A stretch of 64,000 nt of DNA from assembly GCF_018100805.1 (NCBI RefSeq), contig NZ_JAGJEA010000014.1:1-64000 (forward strand), in the 5' to 3' direction. The notes below the pieces were generated by a model. It saw only the letters and a program-made list of their open reading frames with translations. It made no database searches and was not told the origin of the DNA. Both the position numbers and the translations under genes were made by a program. This document shows positions 53,374 through 61,977 of the stretch, in pieces (positions within the stretch are counted from its first letter, which is position 1; each line of letters begins with the position of its first letter). Origin of the DNA: Aquimarina sp. MMG016 (GTDB taxonomy: Bacteria; Bacteroidota; Bacteroidia; Flavobacteriales; Flavobacteriaceae).

Positions 53374-55929
53374 TTGAAATACTTTCTGACAAAAATATTA
53401 TTAATTACGTTAACTACAACCTTTTTAGTTTCCTGTAATGCCGTTAAAAGAGTTCCAGAGGAAGATTATCTACTTACCAAGAATAAAATATTTGTAGATA
53501 GTGTAAAAACTAACGACACTAAATTATCCAATCAACTATACCAAAATCCTAATGTGAAGCTAGTCGGAATTCCATTTAGATTACACATCTACAACCTCGC
53601 AAGCATTGACAAAGACTCTTCATATCAGGCGTGGTTAAAAAGAAAACCTAATCGAGAAAAACGAATGAGCAGTTTTCTTTCTAAAAAACAGGTAAATCGA
53701 TTAGGAGTTGGCTTAGCTGGAATTAATGAATGGATTAAAGAAACCGGAGAAGCCCCTACCATAATAGATGAATCAAAAGCTAAACGCTCACTTAATAGAC
53801 TAAAAGCCTATTATTGGAATAATGGATGGTTTAATGTTGAAGGGGATTATAAAATCAATAGAGGTAATGACCAAAGAGCTACTATTGATTATTATATAAA
53901 ACCACAACAACCATATCAAATAGATTCATTATATACCAAAATAGAATCAAAAGACGCTGATTCTTTGTATATTAAAAACAAGGAAGCATCTAAAATAGTT
54001 CGTGGAAAACAATACAAAACACTAGATATAGAAACTGAGAGAGAAAGATTAACCTCTCTATATAGAAATTCAGGTCTATTTCATTTTGAAAAAGAATATA
54101 TAAAATTTGATGCAGACACAGTAAATACAGATCATAAAGTAAATCTGAACATGCTTATAAAAAATAGGCAGGTAACTAAAGGAGATTCTACTGCGCGAGT
54201 TCCGTTCAAGGTACACACCATTAGTAAGGTAAACATTTTTACAGATTACTCATTTCTAAATAGAGACAAAATACCTAGTGATAGTGTTTTTTATAATGGA
54301 TACAATATTTATTCTTATAACAAATTAAAGTATACTAGAAAAGCTATTACCAACTCTATATTGATTAGCCCCGGAGAAATATTTAGGGATAGGGATCGTA
54401 CATTAACCTACAATCAAATCAGTAACTTAAGAGCTTTTAAATACCCCAATATAAGATATGACCTAGATCCTAATGATCCGTCAGGAAGTAGTTTAATAGC
54501 TAATGTACTATTGACCCCTAGAAAAAAATATAGCACCAATGCGGAGTTTGATGTATCAACTTCTGATATTCAAGCATTTGGAATAGGATTTGGAGGCTCA
54601 TTCTTAATAAGAAATGTATTTAGAGGAGCTGAGTTATTAGAAATATCTGCAAGAGGTAGTATAGGTTCCTCCAGGGATGCTGTAGATGGTAGTGGTCAAT
54701 TTTTTGATATTTCAGAAATAGGAGCCGACCTTAAATTGTCATTTCCAAAAATAATTTTCCCACTAAAAACCAATAAGATTATTCCAAAATATATGTCACC
54801 AACTACTAATCTTACTTTTGGGATAAACGCACAAAGAAACATCGGGTTGGATAAAGTAAACGCATCTGGAACATTTAGTTATAAGTGGAGACCAAATACT
54901 ATTATCACCAATCAGATCGACCTAATCAATGTACAGTTTGTTGACAATCTAAATGTAGAAAACTATTTTAGAGTGTATAACTCTTCATATAACCGTTTAA
55001 ATAATATTGCAGTGCAGGTATTAGACCCTGATTCACCCTTTCTTAATGATCAAGGCTCACTGACAATTGATGAACAAGGTGCAGATGATTTCATTATTGA
55101 ATCACTTGGCAGTAATCCTAATAGTGATCTAAGAGTTGACCAAATACAAGAAATCAGGAATATCAATGAGCGAAAAGAGCGATTAACAGAAAATAATTTA
55201 ATTTTTGCTTCGAGTTATACTTATTTAAAAAACAATCGTAAAAATCTCTATGATGAAAATTTCTCAAGGTTTAGAGCTAAAATAGAGTTTGCCGGTAATG
55301 TACTCAACTCTATTTCTGAACTTACAGGACGAGAAAAAGAATCAAACGATCGTTTTAAAGTATTTAATGTTGAATTTTCTCAATATGCCAAGACCGAAAT
55401 GGATTATATAAAACACTGGGATCTTGGGCGCAAAAGTGTGTTAGCATTTAGAGCTTCTGGCGGCATTGCAATCCCTTATGGAAATGCTAATAGCATACCG
55501 TTTGCCCGAAGTTTTTTTGGTGGTGGCCCCAATGATAATCGTGCTTGGTTGGCTTATGGTTTAGGTCCAGGTAGTAGTGGTGGAAGAGATGAGTTTAACG
55601 AAGCTAATATGAAACTGGCATTTAACCTGGAATATCGCTACAACATTTTGGGATCTCTTAATGGGGCCTTTTTTATAGATGCCGGAAACATCTGGAATGT
55701 ATTAGACAATGAAGAAAACGAAGATGCCATCTTTTCTGGGTTTGACGACTTACAAGAAATTGCTGTTGGTAGTGGTTTAGGGCTTCGTTATGATTTTGAT
55801 TTCTTTATCATCAGACTAGATGTAGGCTTTAAAACCTTTAATCCAGCTAATGATGAAGACCAGCGTTGGTTTAAAGGGTATAGTTTATCTAAGGCCGTAT
55901 ATAACCTAGGAATTAACTACCCATTTTAG
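53374..55929 (+). CDS. tamL: TamL-type BamA/TamA family outer-membrane lipoprotein
   Basis: 851 residues with a TTG start. Signal and lipobox (FLVSC) define the start well. POTRA-like repeats lie at about 30-390 (KRSLNRLKAYYWNNGWFNV, YKTLDIETERERLTSLYRNSG). The Omp85 beta-barrel follows from about 405 to the end, with SFFGGGPNDNRAW as the L6-like motif. The lipid anchor marks the TamL variant of Bacteroidetes, which is thought to work with TamB in the outer membrane. Single gene with a good promoter. Confidence 0.92.
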   Translation: MKYFLTKILLITLTTTFLVSCNAVKRVPEEDYLLTKNKIFVDSVKTNDTKLSNQLYQNPNVKLVGIPFRLHIYNLASIDKDSSYQAWLKRKPNREKRMSSFLSKKQVNRLGVGLAGINEWIKETGEAPTIIDESKAKRSLNRLKAYYWNNGWFNVEGDYKINRGNDQRATIDYYIKPQQPYQIDSLYTKIESKDADSLYIKNKEASKIVRGKQYKTLDIETERERLTSLYRNSGLFHFEKEYIKFDADTVNTDHKVNLNMLIKNRQVTKGDSTARVPFKVHTISKVNIFTDYSFLNRDKIPSDSVFYNGYNIYSYNKLKYTRKAITNSILISPGEIFRDRDRTLTYNQISNLRAFKYPNIRYDLDPNDPSGSSLIANVLLTPRKKYSTNAEFDVSTSDIQAFGIGFGGSFLIRNVFRGAELLEISARGSIGSSRDAVDGSGQFFDISEIGADLKLSFPKIIFPLKTNKIIPKYMSPTTNLTFGINAQRNIGLDKVNASGTFSYKWRPNTIITNQIDLINVQFVDNLNVENYFRVYNSSYNRLNNIAVQVLDPDSPFLNDQGSLTIDEQGADDFIIESLGSNPNSDLRVDQIQEIRNINERKERLTENNLIFASSYTYLKNNRKNLYDENFSRFRAKIEFAGNVLNSISELTGREKESNDRFKVFNVEFSQYAKTEMDYIKHWDLGRKSVLAFRASGGIAIPYGNANSIPFARSFFGGGPNDNRAWLAYGLGPGSSGGRDEFNEANMKLAFNLEYRYNILGSLNGAFFIDAGNIWNVLDNEENEDAIFSGFDDLQEIAVGSGLGLRYDFDFFIIRLDVGFKTFNPANDEDQRWFKGYSLSKAVYNLGINYPF

Positions 55930-56024
55930 CATTACTTTTGACCATTTATTATTTCTTAACTAATTAATTTTCAAAACACTTTCACTTTAGATTATAATAT
56001 AAAATTCTTTACATATAATTTTGT

Positions 56025-56032
56025 TATTTTTG
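56025..56032 (+). promoter_or_regulatory. fbaA promoter, -7 element
   Basis: TATTTTTG, a TAnnTTTG match, 25 bp upstream of the ATG at 56058. Confidence 0.55.
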
Positions 56033-56057
56033 TAAGCTTATAAACCAAAACTAAATT

Positions 56058-57125
56058 ATGAGTCACAACATCAAACCAGGAGTTGCTACGGGGGACGAAG
56101 TTCAAGCGATTTTTAAGTATGCAAAAGAAAAAGCTTTTGCACTACCCGCAGTAAATGTAATTGGTTCTAATTCGATCAATGCAGTATTAGAAACTGCCGC
56201 AGAGCTAAATTCTCCTGTAATTATTCAATTCTCTAATGGAGGAGCGCAATTTAATGCAGGAAAAGGATTGTCAAATGAAGATCAAAAAGCAGCTATCGCT
56301 GGAGCCACAGCTGGAGCAAGACATGTACATTTAATGGCAGAAGCTTATGGAGTTCCGGTAATTTTGCATACTGACCACTGTGCAAAAAAATTATTACCGT
56401 GGATTGACGGTTTATTAGATGCAGGAGAAGCATTTTATAAAGAAACTGGAAAACCATTATATAGCTCACATATGATAGATTTATCAGAAGAGCCTATCGA
56501 AGAAAATATAGAAATCTGTAAGGAATACTTAGCTCGTATGAGCAAGATGGGTATGACTTTGGAGATTGAGCTAGGAATCACTGGTGGTGAAGAAGATGGT
56601 GTAGATAACAGTGATGTAGATGATTCTAAATTATACACACAACCAGAAGAAGTTGCATATGCCTATGAAGAATTAAGTAAAGTAAGTGATAAATTTACTG
56701 TAGCAGCTGCATTTGGTAATGTACACGGAGTTTATAAGCCAGGTAATGTAAAATTAACTCCAAAGATCCTTAAAAATTCTCAGGAATTTATTTCAGAGAA
56801 ATATGGAGTTGAGCATAACCACATCGATTTTGTATTTCACGGAGGAAGTGGATCTACTTTAGAAGAAATTAGAGAAGCTATTGGATATGGTGTGATTAAA
56901 ATGAATATTGACACTGATCTACAGTTTGCATTTAATGAAGGTATTCGTGACTATATGGTAAACAATGTAGAATATCTAAAAACCCAGATAGGTAACCCTG
57001 ATGGTTCTGAAGAGCCTAATAAAAAGTATTATGATCCAAGAAAATGGCTTCGAGAAGGAGAAGTCACTTTTAAGAATCGTCTTAAGAAGGCTTTTGAAGA
57101 TTTAAATAATGTAAACACATTATAA
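56058..57125 (+). CDS. fbaA: Class II fructose-bisphosphate aldolase
   Basis: 355 residues, the FbaA (class IIA) length. Zinc and catalytic stretch HTDHCAKKLLPW at about residues 108-119; EIELGITGGEEDGVDN is the class IIA signature; HGVYKPG and DFVFHGGSGS carry further zinc-binding histidines; and the cation segment KMNIDTDLQ is present. It cleaves fructose 1,6-bisphosphate in glycolysis or forms it in gluconeogenesis. Followed by a strong terminator. Confidence 0.97.
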   Translation: MSHNIKPGVATGDEVQAIFKYAKEKAFALPAVNVIGSNSINAVLETAAELNSPVIIQFSNGGAQFNAGKGLSNEDQKAAIAGATAGARHVHLMAEAYGVPVILHTDHCAKKLLPWIDGLLDAGEAFYKETGKPLYSSHMIDLSEEPIEENIEICKEYLARMSKMGMTLEIELGITGGEEDGVDNSDVDDSKLYTQPEEVAYAYEELSKVSDKFTVAAAFGNVHGVYKPGNVKLTPKILKNSQEFISEKYGVEHNHIDFVFHGGSGSTLEEIREAIGYGVIKMNIDTDLQFAFNEGIRDYMVNNVEYLKTQIGNPDGSEEPNKKYYDPRKWLREGEVTFKNRLKKAFEDLNNVNTL

Positions 57126-57138
57126 AAGACAGAAAACC

Positions 57139-57177
57139 AAGCTGAAACTCTTTAAAATTATGAGTTTCAGCTTTTTT
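57139..57177 (+). terminator. Intrinsic terminator of fbaA
   Basis: A 12-bp perfect stem (57139-57150 with 57162-57173) is followed by T residues to 57177. Confidence 0.92.
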
Positions 57178-57190
57178 AATATAATAATTT

Positions 57191-58051
57191 ATGACTGCTT
57201 GGTTTAAGAGAACGCAAAAAGGTATACAAACCGCTACTGAAGATAAAAAAGATGTACCCAAAGGGCTTTGGTATAAATCTCCTACCGGAAAAATTGTAGA
57301 CGCAGAACAGCTCGAAAAAAACTTTTATGTAAGTCCCGAAGACGGTTATCACGTAAGAATAGGTAGTGCAGAGTATTTCGAAATACTCTTTGATGATAAT
57401 AAATTCAAAGAACTTGATAAAAACCTATCATCAAAAGACCCTCTTAAATTCGAAGACAAAAAGAAATACGTGGATCGTCTTAAGGATGCCATGGACAAAA
57501 CAAATCTTAAGGATGCTGTAAGAACTGCCGTAGGAAAATCCAATGGTAACGATATAGTCATTGCATGTATGGATTTCTCATTCATTGGTGGTTCTATGGG
57601 AAGTGTTGTTGGTGAAAAAATTGCCAGAGCTGCGGACTATTCTTTAAAACATAAAATTCCATTTATGATCATTTCTAAATCAGGAGGAGCTCGTATGATG
57701 GAAGCAGCATTATCTTTAATGCAATTAGCAAAAACTTCAGCAAAACTTGCACAATTAGCAGATGCCAACATTCCTTACATTTCATTATGTACAGATCCAA
57801 CAACAGGAGGTACAACCGCTTCATTTGCTATGCTAGGCGATATAAATATTTCAGAACCTGGAGCATTGATCGGATTTGCAGGACCTCGTGTAGTACGTGA
57901 TACTACAGGAAAGGAATTACCAGAAGGTTTTCAAACTTCTGAATTTGTTTTAGAACATGGGTTCTTAGATTTTATAACTCCACGCCAAAACTTAAAACAA
58001 AAAATAAATCTATATTTAGATTTAATTCTAAACAGACCTTTGGCCAACTAA
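57191..58051 (+). CDS. accD: Acetyl-CoA carboxylase carboxyltransferase subunit beta
   Basis: 286 residues. The crotonase-fold core is clear: MDFSFIGGSMGSVVGEKIARA, SGGARMMEAALSLMQ, TDPTTGGTTASFA and GFAGPRVV. The N-terminal region that in E. coli holds the CxxC-CxxC zinc ribbon reads LWYKSPTGKIV ... FYVSPEDGYH, with all four cysteines replaced. With AccA it transfers the carboxyl group to acetyl-CoA, the committing step of fatty-acid synthesis. Confidence 0.96.
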   Translation: MTAWFKRTQKGIQTATEDKKDVPKGLWYKSPTGKIVDAEQLEKNFYVSPEDGYHVRIGSAEYFEILFDDNKFKELDKNLSSKDPLKFEDKKKYVDRLKDAMDKTNLKDAVRTAVGKSNGNDIVIACMDFSFIGGSMGSVVGEKIARAADYSLKHKIPFMIISKSGGARMMEAALSLMQLAKTSAKLAQLADANIPYISLCTDPTTGGTTASFAMLGDINISEPGALIGFAGPRVVRDTTGKELPEGFQTSEFVLEHGFLDFITPRQNLKQKINLYLDLILNRPLAN

Positions 58052-58078
58052 AAAATGTATTCTTATTATAAAGAATGA

Positions 58079-58106
58079 AAAAACCGCCTAAAATCAGGCG
58101 GTTTTT
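58079..58106. terminator. Bidirectional terminator
   Basis: AAAAACCGCCT (58079-58089) pairs with AGGCGGTTTTT (58096-58106). Between convergent accD and a lipoprotein gene. Confidence 0.9.
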
Positions 58107-58123
58107 ACTTTTATAAACTATTC

Positions 58124-58951
58124 TTATAATCTAATCTCTCTTTCTTCTCCTTCACTATTGGTAAATACAGCCAAATTATCACACGATCCATCTCCATAAT
58201 CTAAAGTTCCACTAAAATTAGTCCTTATTAAATCTACCATTCCACTGACTAAGAACCTACAACTAGCCTCACGACGTAGTGCTGTGGTTATAATTGTACT
58301 ATGTGTATTACCATTAGCAAAATTAGTTTCCCACGCTCCAGTGATTAAAAATACATTATCACCCCAATTACCATTAAACACACCTTCTACCCATTCTCTA
58401 GTTTTGTTTCCGGTTCTTGATGCCTGACTGCCGTCAACGAAAGTGACAGTAAAATCAAGGTTCATAGTATACTGAGGATTACCATTGTTATTAGCCTTCT
58501 GCCTGGTAACCGTTTTTGATCCTTCAAATTGAATATCATCGATAGAAAAATCTTGCAGACTATAATTAATAGTTTTAGACATTGCATCAATATCAATTGT
58601 ATAAGACATAATTATTTTTCCTTTTACAATATGATCACTTCTTACTTCACATCCATCGGATCCAAAATCCAGAGTTACAGTTTTCGAAGTACTGGTTATT
58701 TGCACATCTATTGTTGCACAATCCGGTAAATGAGGATGTATTGGTGATTTATTTTCACTTTCTTCATACTCATATGTTTGTAGAACAGCATCACTTAACA
58801 CTTCGGAAGCATCATCAATTTTAGCAGACAATTCTGCATCTTTAGAATCTATTTCTCCTAATACGTTATCAATATTTTCACTATCATCACATCCCACAAA
58901 AACCACTAATAAGAATGCAATCAAACTAAATTTAAAAAAATTGTTCTTCAT
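58124..58951 (-). CDS. Lipoprotein of unknown function (paralogue of 15015-15866)
   Basis: The frame opens at 58990, but ATG at 58951 directly precedes the signal and lipobox (VVFVGC), giving 275 residues. The N-terminal mature part is acidic and helical; residues about 80-275 are beta-rich with cysteines in DCATID, DGCEVR, REASCRFLVSG and the terminal DYGDGSCDNL. The final motif and cysteine spacing match the lipoprotein at 15015-15866. Function unknown. Convergent with accD. Confidence 0.8.
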   Translation of the reverse strand: MKNNFFKFSLIAFLLVVFVGCDDSENIDNVLGEIDSKDAELSAKIDDASEVLSDAVLQTYEYEESENKSPIHPHLPDCATIDVQITSTSKTVTLDFGSDGCEVRSDHIVKGKIIMSYTIDIDAMSKTINYSLQDFSIDDIQFEGSKTVTRQKANNNGNPQYTMNLDFTVTFVDGSQASRTGNKTREWVEGVFNGNWGDNVFLITGAWETNFANGNTHSTIITTALRREASCRFLVSGMVDLIRTNFSGTLDYGDGSCDNLAVFTNSEGEEREIRL

Positions 58952-59053
58952 TGTATTTAATTTTAATGTTACATCTATAAGACTAAACACTTTAGAAAAG
59001 GTTTAATTCTAAAACATTTTTTATCAAAAACTATTTCTAACACAATAAAGTAT

Positions 59054-59061
59054 TATATTTG
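59054..59061 (+). promoter_or_regulatory. rpsO promoter, -7 element
   Basis: TATATTTG, an exact TAnnTTTG match, 54 bp upstream of the ATG at 59116. The transcript would have a leader of about 45 bases, long enough for feedback binding by S15 (inference). Confidence 0.6.
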
Positions 59062-59115
59062 CACGCTAATAGCAGAATGCTATGTATACATAAAAATCAT
59101 TTAAATAATATTGGA

Positions 59116-59385
59116 ATGTATTTAACAAAAGAAATTAAAGAAGAAATCTTCGCAAAACACGGAAAAGGAAAAAATGATTCCGGTAGTGCAGAAGGTCAGA
59201 TTGCATTATTTACCCACAGAATTACTCATTTAACTGAGCACTTAAAAAACAATCGTAAAGATTTTAATACTGAGCGTTCATTGGTAAAACTTGTAGGTAA
59301 ACGTAGAGATTTACTAGATTATCTTAAGAAAAAAGATATCATGAGATACCGTGCAATCGTAAAAGAATTAGGATTAAGAAAATAA
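59116..59385 (+). CDS. rpsO: 30S ribosomal protein S15
   Basis: The frame opens at 59059, which overlaps the promoter -7 box, so the ATG at 59116 is chosen, giving 89 residues, the exact size of S15. Signatures: GSAEGQIALFTHRITHLTEHLK and LVGKRRDLLDYLKKKD. It binds the central domain of 16S rRNA. Followed by a terminator and then pnp, the same order as in many bacteria. Confidence 0.98.
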   Translation: MYLTKEIKEEIFAKHGKGKNDSGSAEGQIALFTHRITHLTEHLKNNRKDFNTERSLVKLVGKRRDLLDYLKKKDIMRYRAIVKELGLRK

Positions 59386-59390
59386 GAAAA

Positions 59391-59413
59391 GAGAGGCTTC
59401 GTGCCTCTTTTTT
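59391..59413 (+). terminator. Intrinsic terminator of rpsO
   Basis: AGAGGC pairs with GCCTCT around TTCGT, followed by a T-run of about seven bases. Confidence 0.88.
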
Positions 59414-59480
59414 TATTTTATATAGAAGTTTATTAATAAAAACATTCAAACCATTTGGTAAGAATGATGCCTTAGTTTTT

Positions 59481-59543
59481 CATTGGTCGTACATCAACTA
59501 CAACAACACAACCTTGTCCGTCCGAGTAAGACGGAAACCAATG
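59481..59543 (+). ncRNA. Candidate structured leader upstream of pnp
   Basis: CATTGGT (59481-59487) can pair with ACCAATG (59537-59543), enclosing a 6-bp hairpin TCCGTC / GACGGA (59517-59522 with 59530-59535). The two stems sit 70 bp ahead of the pnp start in an otherwise weakly structured gap. Polynucleotide phosphorylase is autoregulated at its leader in E. coli, so a regulatory RNA is plausible, but no known family was recognised. Confidence 0.4.
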
Positions 59544-59614
59544 TTTAATTAAGCCTGAGATATTTCTAGCTGTTAATATATGGCATAGGATATACAGGTT
59601 TGAATCAAAAAATT

Positions 59615-61816
59615 ATGATTCCACAAGTTTATAAAGAGGTTATCGACTTAGGTGACGGAAGACAAATCACCCTCGAAACCGGAAAATTAGCAAAACAGGC
59701 TCACGGCTCTGTTGTTGTTCAATCAGGCAAGTGTATGTTATTATGTACAGTTGTGTCTAACTACAAACAAAGTGATGTAGATTTCCTACCCTTAACAGTA
59801 GATTACCGTGAAAAATTTGCTGCCTCTGGCCGTTACCCTGGTGGTTTTTTCAAAAGAGAAGCCAGACCAAGTGATGGTGAAGTACTAACAATGAGACTGG
59901 TAGACCGAGTATTACGCCCACTTTTTCCAAAAGATTATCACGCAGAAACTCAAGTGATGATTCAACTAATGTCTCATGACGAAGATGTAATGCCTGATGC
60001 AATGGCTGGATTAGCAGCTTCTGCGGCAATACAGTTATCAGATTTCCCATTTGAATGTGCTATATCTGAAGTTCGTGTAGGTAGAGTTAATGGTGAGTTC
60101 ATCATCAACCCAACCAGAGCTCAATTAGATGAATCAGATATCGATATGGTTATAGGAGCTTCCGCAGACTCTGTAATGATGGTAGAAGGTGAAATGGATG
60201 AAATTTCTGAAGAGGAAATGGTAGAAGCTATCAAATTTGCACACGAAGCCATTAAAATACAATGTGCTGCACAGATCAAATTGGCTGAAGCTTTCGGTAA
60301 AAAAGAAGTTCGCGAATATGATCCTGAAAGAGAAGATGAAGAATTAGCAAAGAAGATTCACGATATGGCATATGATAAAGTATATGCTGTCGCAAAAGCT
60401 GGATCATCTAAAAAAGAAAGAGGTTCTGCATTTGCTGAAATAAAAGAAGAAATAGTAGCTACTTTTTCAGAAGAAGAATTAGAAGATTTTGGAGATTTAG
60501 TTTCTAAATATTATGCAAAAGCAGAAAAAGCTGCTGTTCGTGATTTAACTTTAAATGAAGGGCTTCGTCTTGATGGTAGAAAAACTACTGATATAAGACC
60601 TATCTGGTGTGAGGTAGATTATTTACCATCCACTCATGGTTCTTCTATATTTACAAGAGGAGAAACTCAAGCGTTAGCTACAGTAACTCTAGGAACTTCT
60701 AGAGAGGCTAATCAGATTGATATGCCTTCTTATGAAGGAGAAGAAACATTTTATTTACATTATAACTTCCCTCCTTTCTCAACCGGTGAAGCAAGACCAA
60801 TCCGTGGTACTTCTCGTAGAGAAATAGGGCACGGTAATTTGGCTCAACGTGCATTAAAAGGAATGATTCCGGATGATTGCCCATACACAGTACGTGTTGT
60901 ATCAGAAGTATTAGAATCTAATGGTTCTTCTTCTATGGCTACAGTATGTTCAGGGACTATGGCATTAATGGACGCAGGTGTACAATTAAAAAAACCAGTT
61001 TCTGGTATCGCAATGGGATTAATTTCTGATGCAGATTCTGGAAAATATGCTGTATTATCTGATATTTTAGGTGATGAAGATCACCTAGGAGATATGGATT
61101 TTAAGGTAACTGGAACTGCAGATGGTATTACCGCTTGCCAGATGGATATAAAAGTAAAAGGGCTTTCTTATGAAATCTTAGTAAATGCTTTAAAGCAGGC
61201 TGCCGATGGTCGTTTACATATTCTTGGTAAATTAACCGAAACTATTGCCAATCCAAATGCTGATGTGAAAGCACATGCTCCAAAAATGGTTACCAAAACT
61301 ATTCCTGGAGAATATATAGGAGCACTTATCGGACCTGGAGGTAAAGTAATTCAGGAATTACAAAAAGAAACAGGAACTACCATTGTAATTAATGAAGACC
61401 CTGTTACTGAGGAAGGAAATGTAGAAATTCTAGGTACAAACCAAGAAGGAATCGATGCGGTATTAGCAAAAATCGATTCGATTACATTTAAACCGGCAGT
61501 AGGAAGTGTATATGAAGTTAAAGTTGTCAAGATGCTAGATTTTGGTGCTGTAGTTGAATACATGGAAGCTCCGGGTAATGAAGTTCTACTTCATGTTTCT
61601 GAATTAGCTTGGGAACGTACAGAAAATGTGAGTGATGTGGTAAATATGGGAGATGTATTTGATGTAAAGTACTTTGGTATTGATTCTAGAACTCGTAAGG
61701 AAAAAGTTTCTAGAAAAGCTTTACTTCCTAGACCTCCAAGACCAGAAGGCGATAAACCAAGAGGTGATAGACCTAAAGGTGATAGAAAACCAAGACCTGG
61801 TAAAAAAGAGAACTAG
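59615..61816 (+). CDS. pnp: Polyribonucleotide nucleotidyltransferase
   Basis: Frame opens at TTG 59600; ATG 59615 (MIPQVYKEVIDLGDGR) fits the family start, giving 733 residues. Two RNase PH domains (SGRYPGGFFKREARPSDGE in the first; LHYNFPPFSTGEARPIRGTS in the second, with DGRKTTDIRPI at its start). The KH domain has IGPGGKVIQELQ, the S1 domain EVKVVKMLDFGAVVEY. A basic, Pro/Arg/Lys-rich tail of about 30 residues follows. It degrades RNA phosphorolytically. Strong terminator downstream. Confidence 0.97.
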   Translation: MIPQVYKEVIDLGDGRQITLETGKLAKQAHGSVVVQSGKCMLLCTVVSNYKQSDVDFLPLTVDYREKFAASGRYPGGFFKREARPSDGEVLTMRLVDRVLRPLFPKDYHAETQVMIQLMSHDEDVMPDAMAGLAASAAIQLSDFPFECAISEVRVGRVNGEFIINPTRAQLDESDIDMVIGASADSVMMVEGEMDEISEEEMVEAIKFAHEAIKIQCAAQIKLAEAFGKKEVREYDPEREDEELAKKIHDMAYDKVYAVAKAGSSKKERGSAFAEIKEEIVATFSEEELEDFGDLVSKYYAKAEKAAVRDLTLNEGLRLDGRKTTDIRPIWCEVDYLPSTHGSSIFTRGETQALATVTLGTSREANQIDMPSYEGEETFYLHYNFPPFSTGEARPIRGTSRREIGHGNLAQRALKGMIPDDCPYTVRVVSEVLESNGSSSMATVCSGTMALMDAGVQLKKPVSGIAMGLISDADSGKYAVLSDILGDEDHLGDMDFKVTGTADGITACQMDIKVKGLSYEILVNALKQAADGRLHILGKLTETIANPNADVKAHAPKMVTKTIPGEYIGALIGPGGKVIQELQKETGTTIVINEDPVTEEGNVEILGTNQEGIDAVLAKIDSITFKPAVGSVYEVKVVKMLDFGAVVEYMEAPGNEVLLHVSELAWERTENVSDVVNMGDVFDVKYFGIDSRTRKEKVSRKALLPRPPRPEGDKPRGDRPKGDRKPRPGKKEN

Positions 61817-61840
61817 TAATAATACACCGTTATTTATAAT

Positions 61841-61872
61841 AAAACGCCTTCAATTCAGTTGAAGGCGTTTTT
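61841..61872 (+). terminator. Intrinsic terminator of pnp
   Basis: A 13-bp perfect stem (61841-61853 with 61859-61871) around TTCAG, followed by T residues. Confidence 0.92.
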
Positions 61873-61891
61873 CTGTTTTTACAAAAAAATA

Positions 61892-61921
61892 TTGATTTTT
61901 CAAAAATGAATGGTATATTTG
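61892..61921 (+). promoter_or_regulatory. Promoter of the alginate lyase gene
   Basis: TTG (61892-61894), 19 bp, then TATATTTG (61914-61921), both halves of the Bacteroidetes consensus. The start of transcription would fall within the adjoining operator. Confidence 0.65.
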
Positions 61922-61922
61922 C

Positions 61923-61947
61923 TTGGTTAACCAAATTGGTTAACCAA
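61923..61947. promoter_or_regulatory. Double-palindrome operator TTGGTTAACCAA x2
   Basis: Two perfect 12-bp palindromes TTGGTTAACCAA lie at 61923-61934 and 61936-61947, one base apart, directly after the -7 box. The position suggests repression by a dimeric or tetrameric regulator, of LacI or GntR type for example (inference); no regulator gene is in the window. Confidence 0.7.
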
Positions 61948-61977
61948 TTAAAACAGAAAAAGTAAAGTCCTAAAATC

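Noticed and set aside
59600..59614. TTG start for pnp
   Set aside because: The ATG at 59615 matches the family N-terminus; the extra five residues are not supported.
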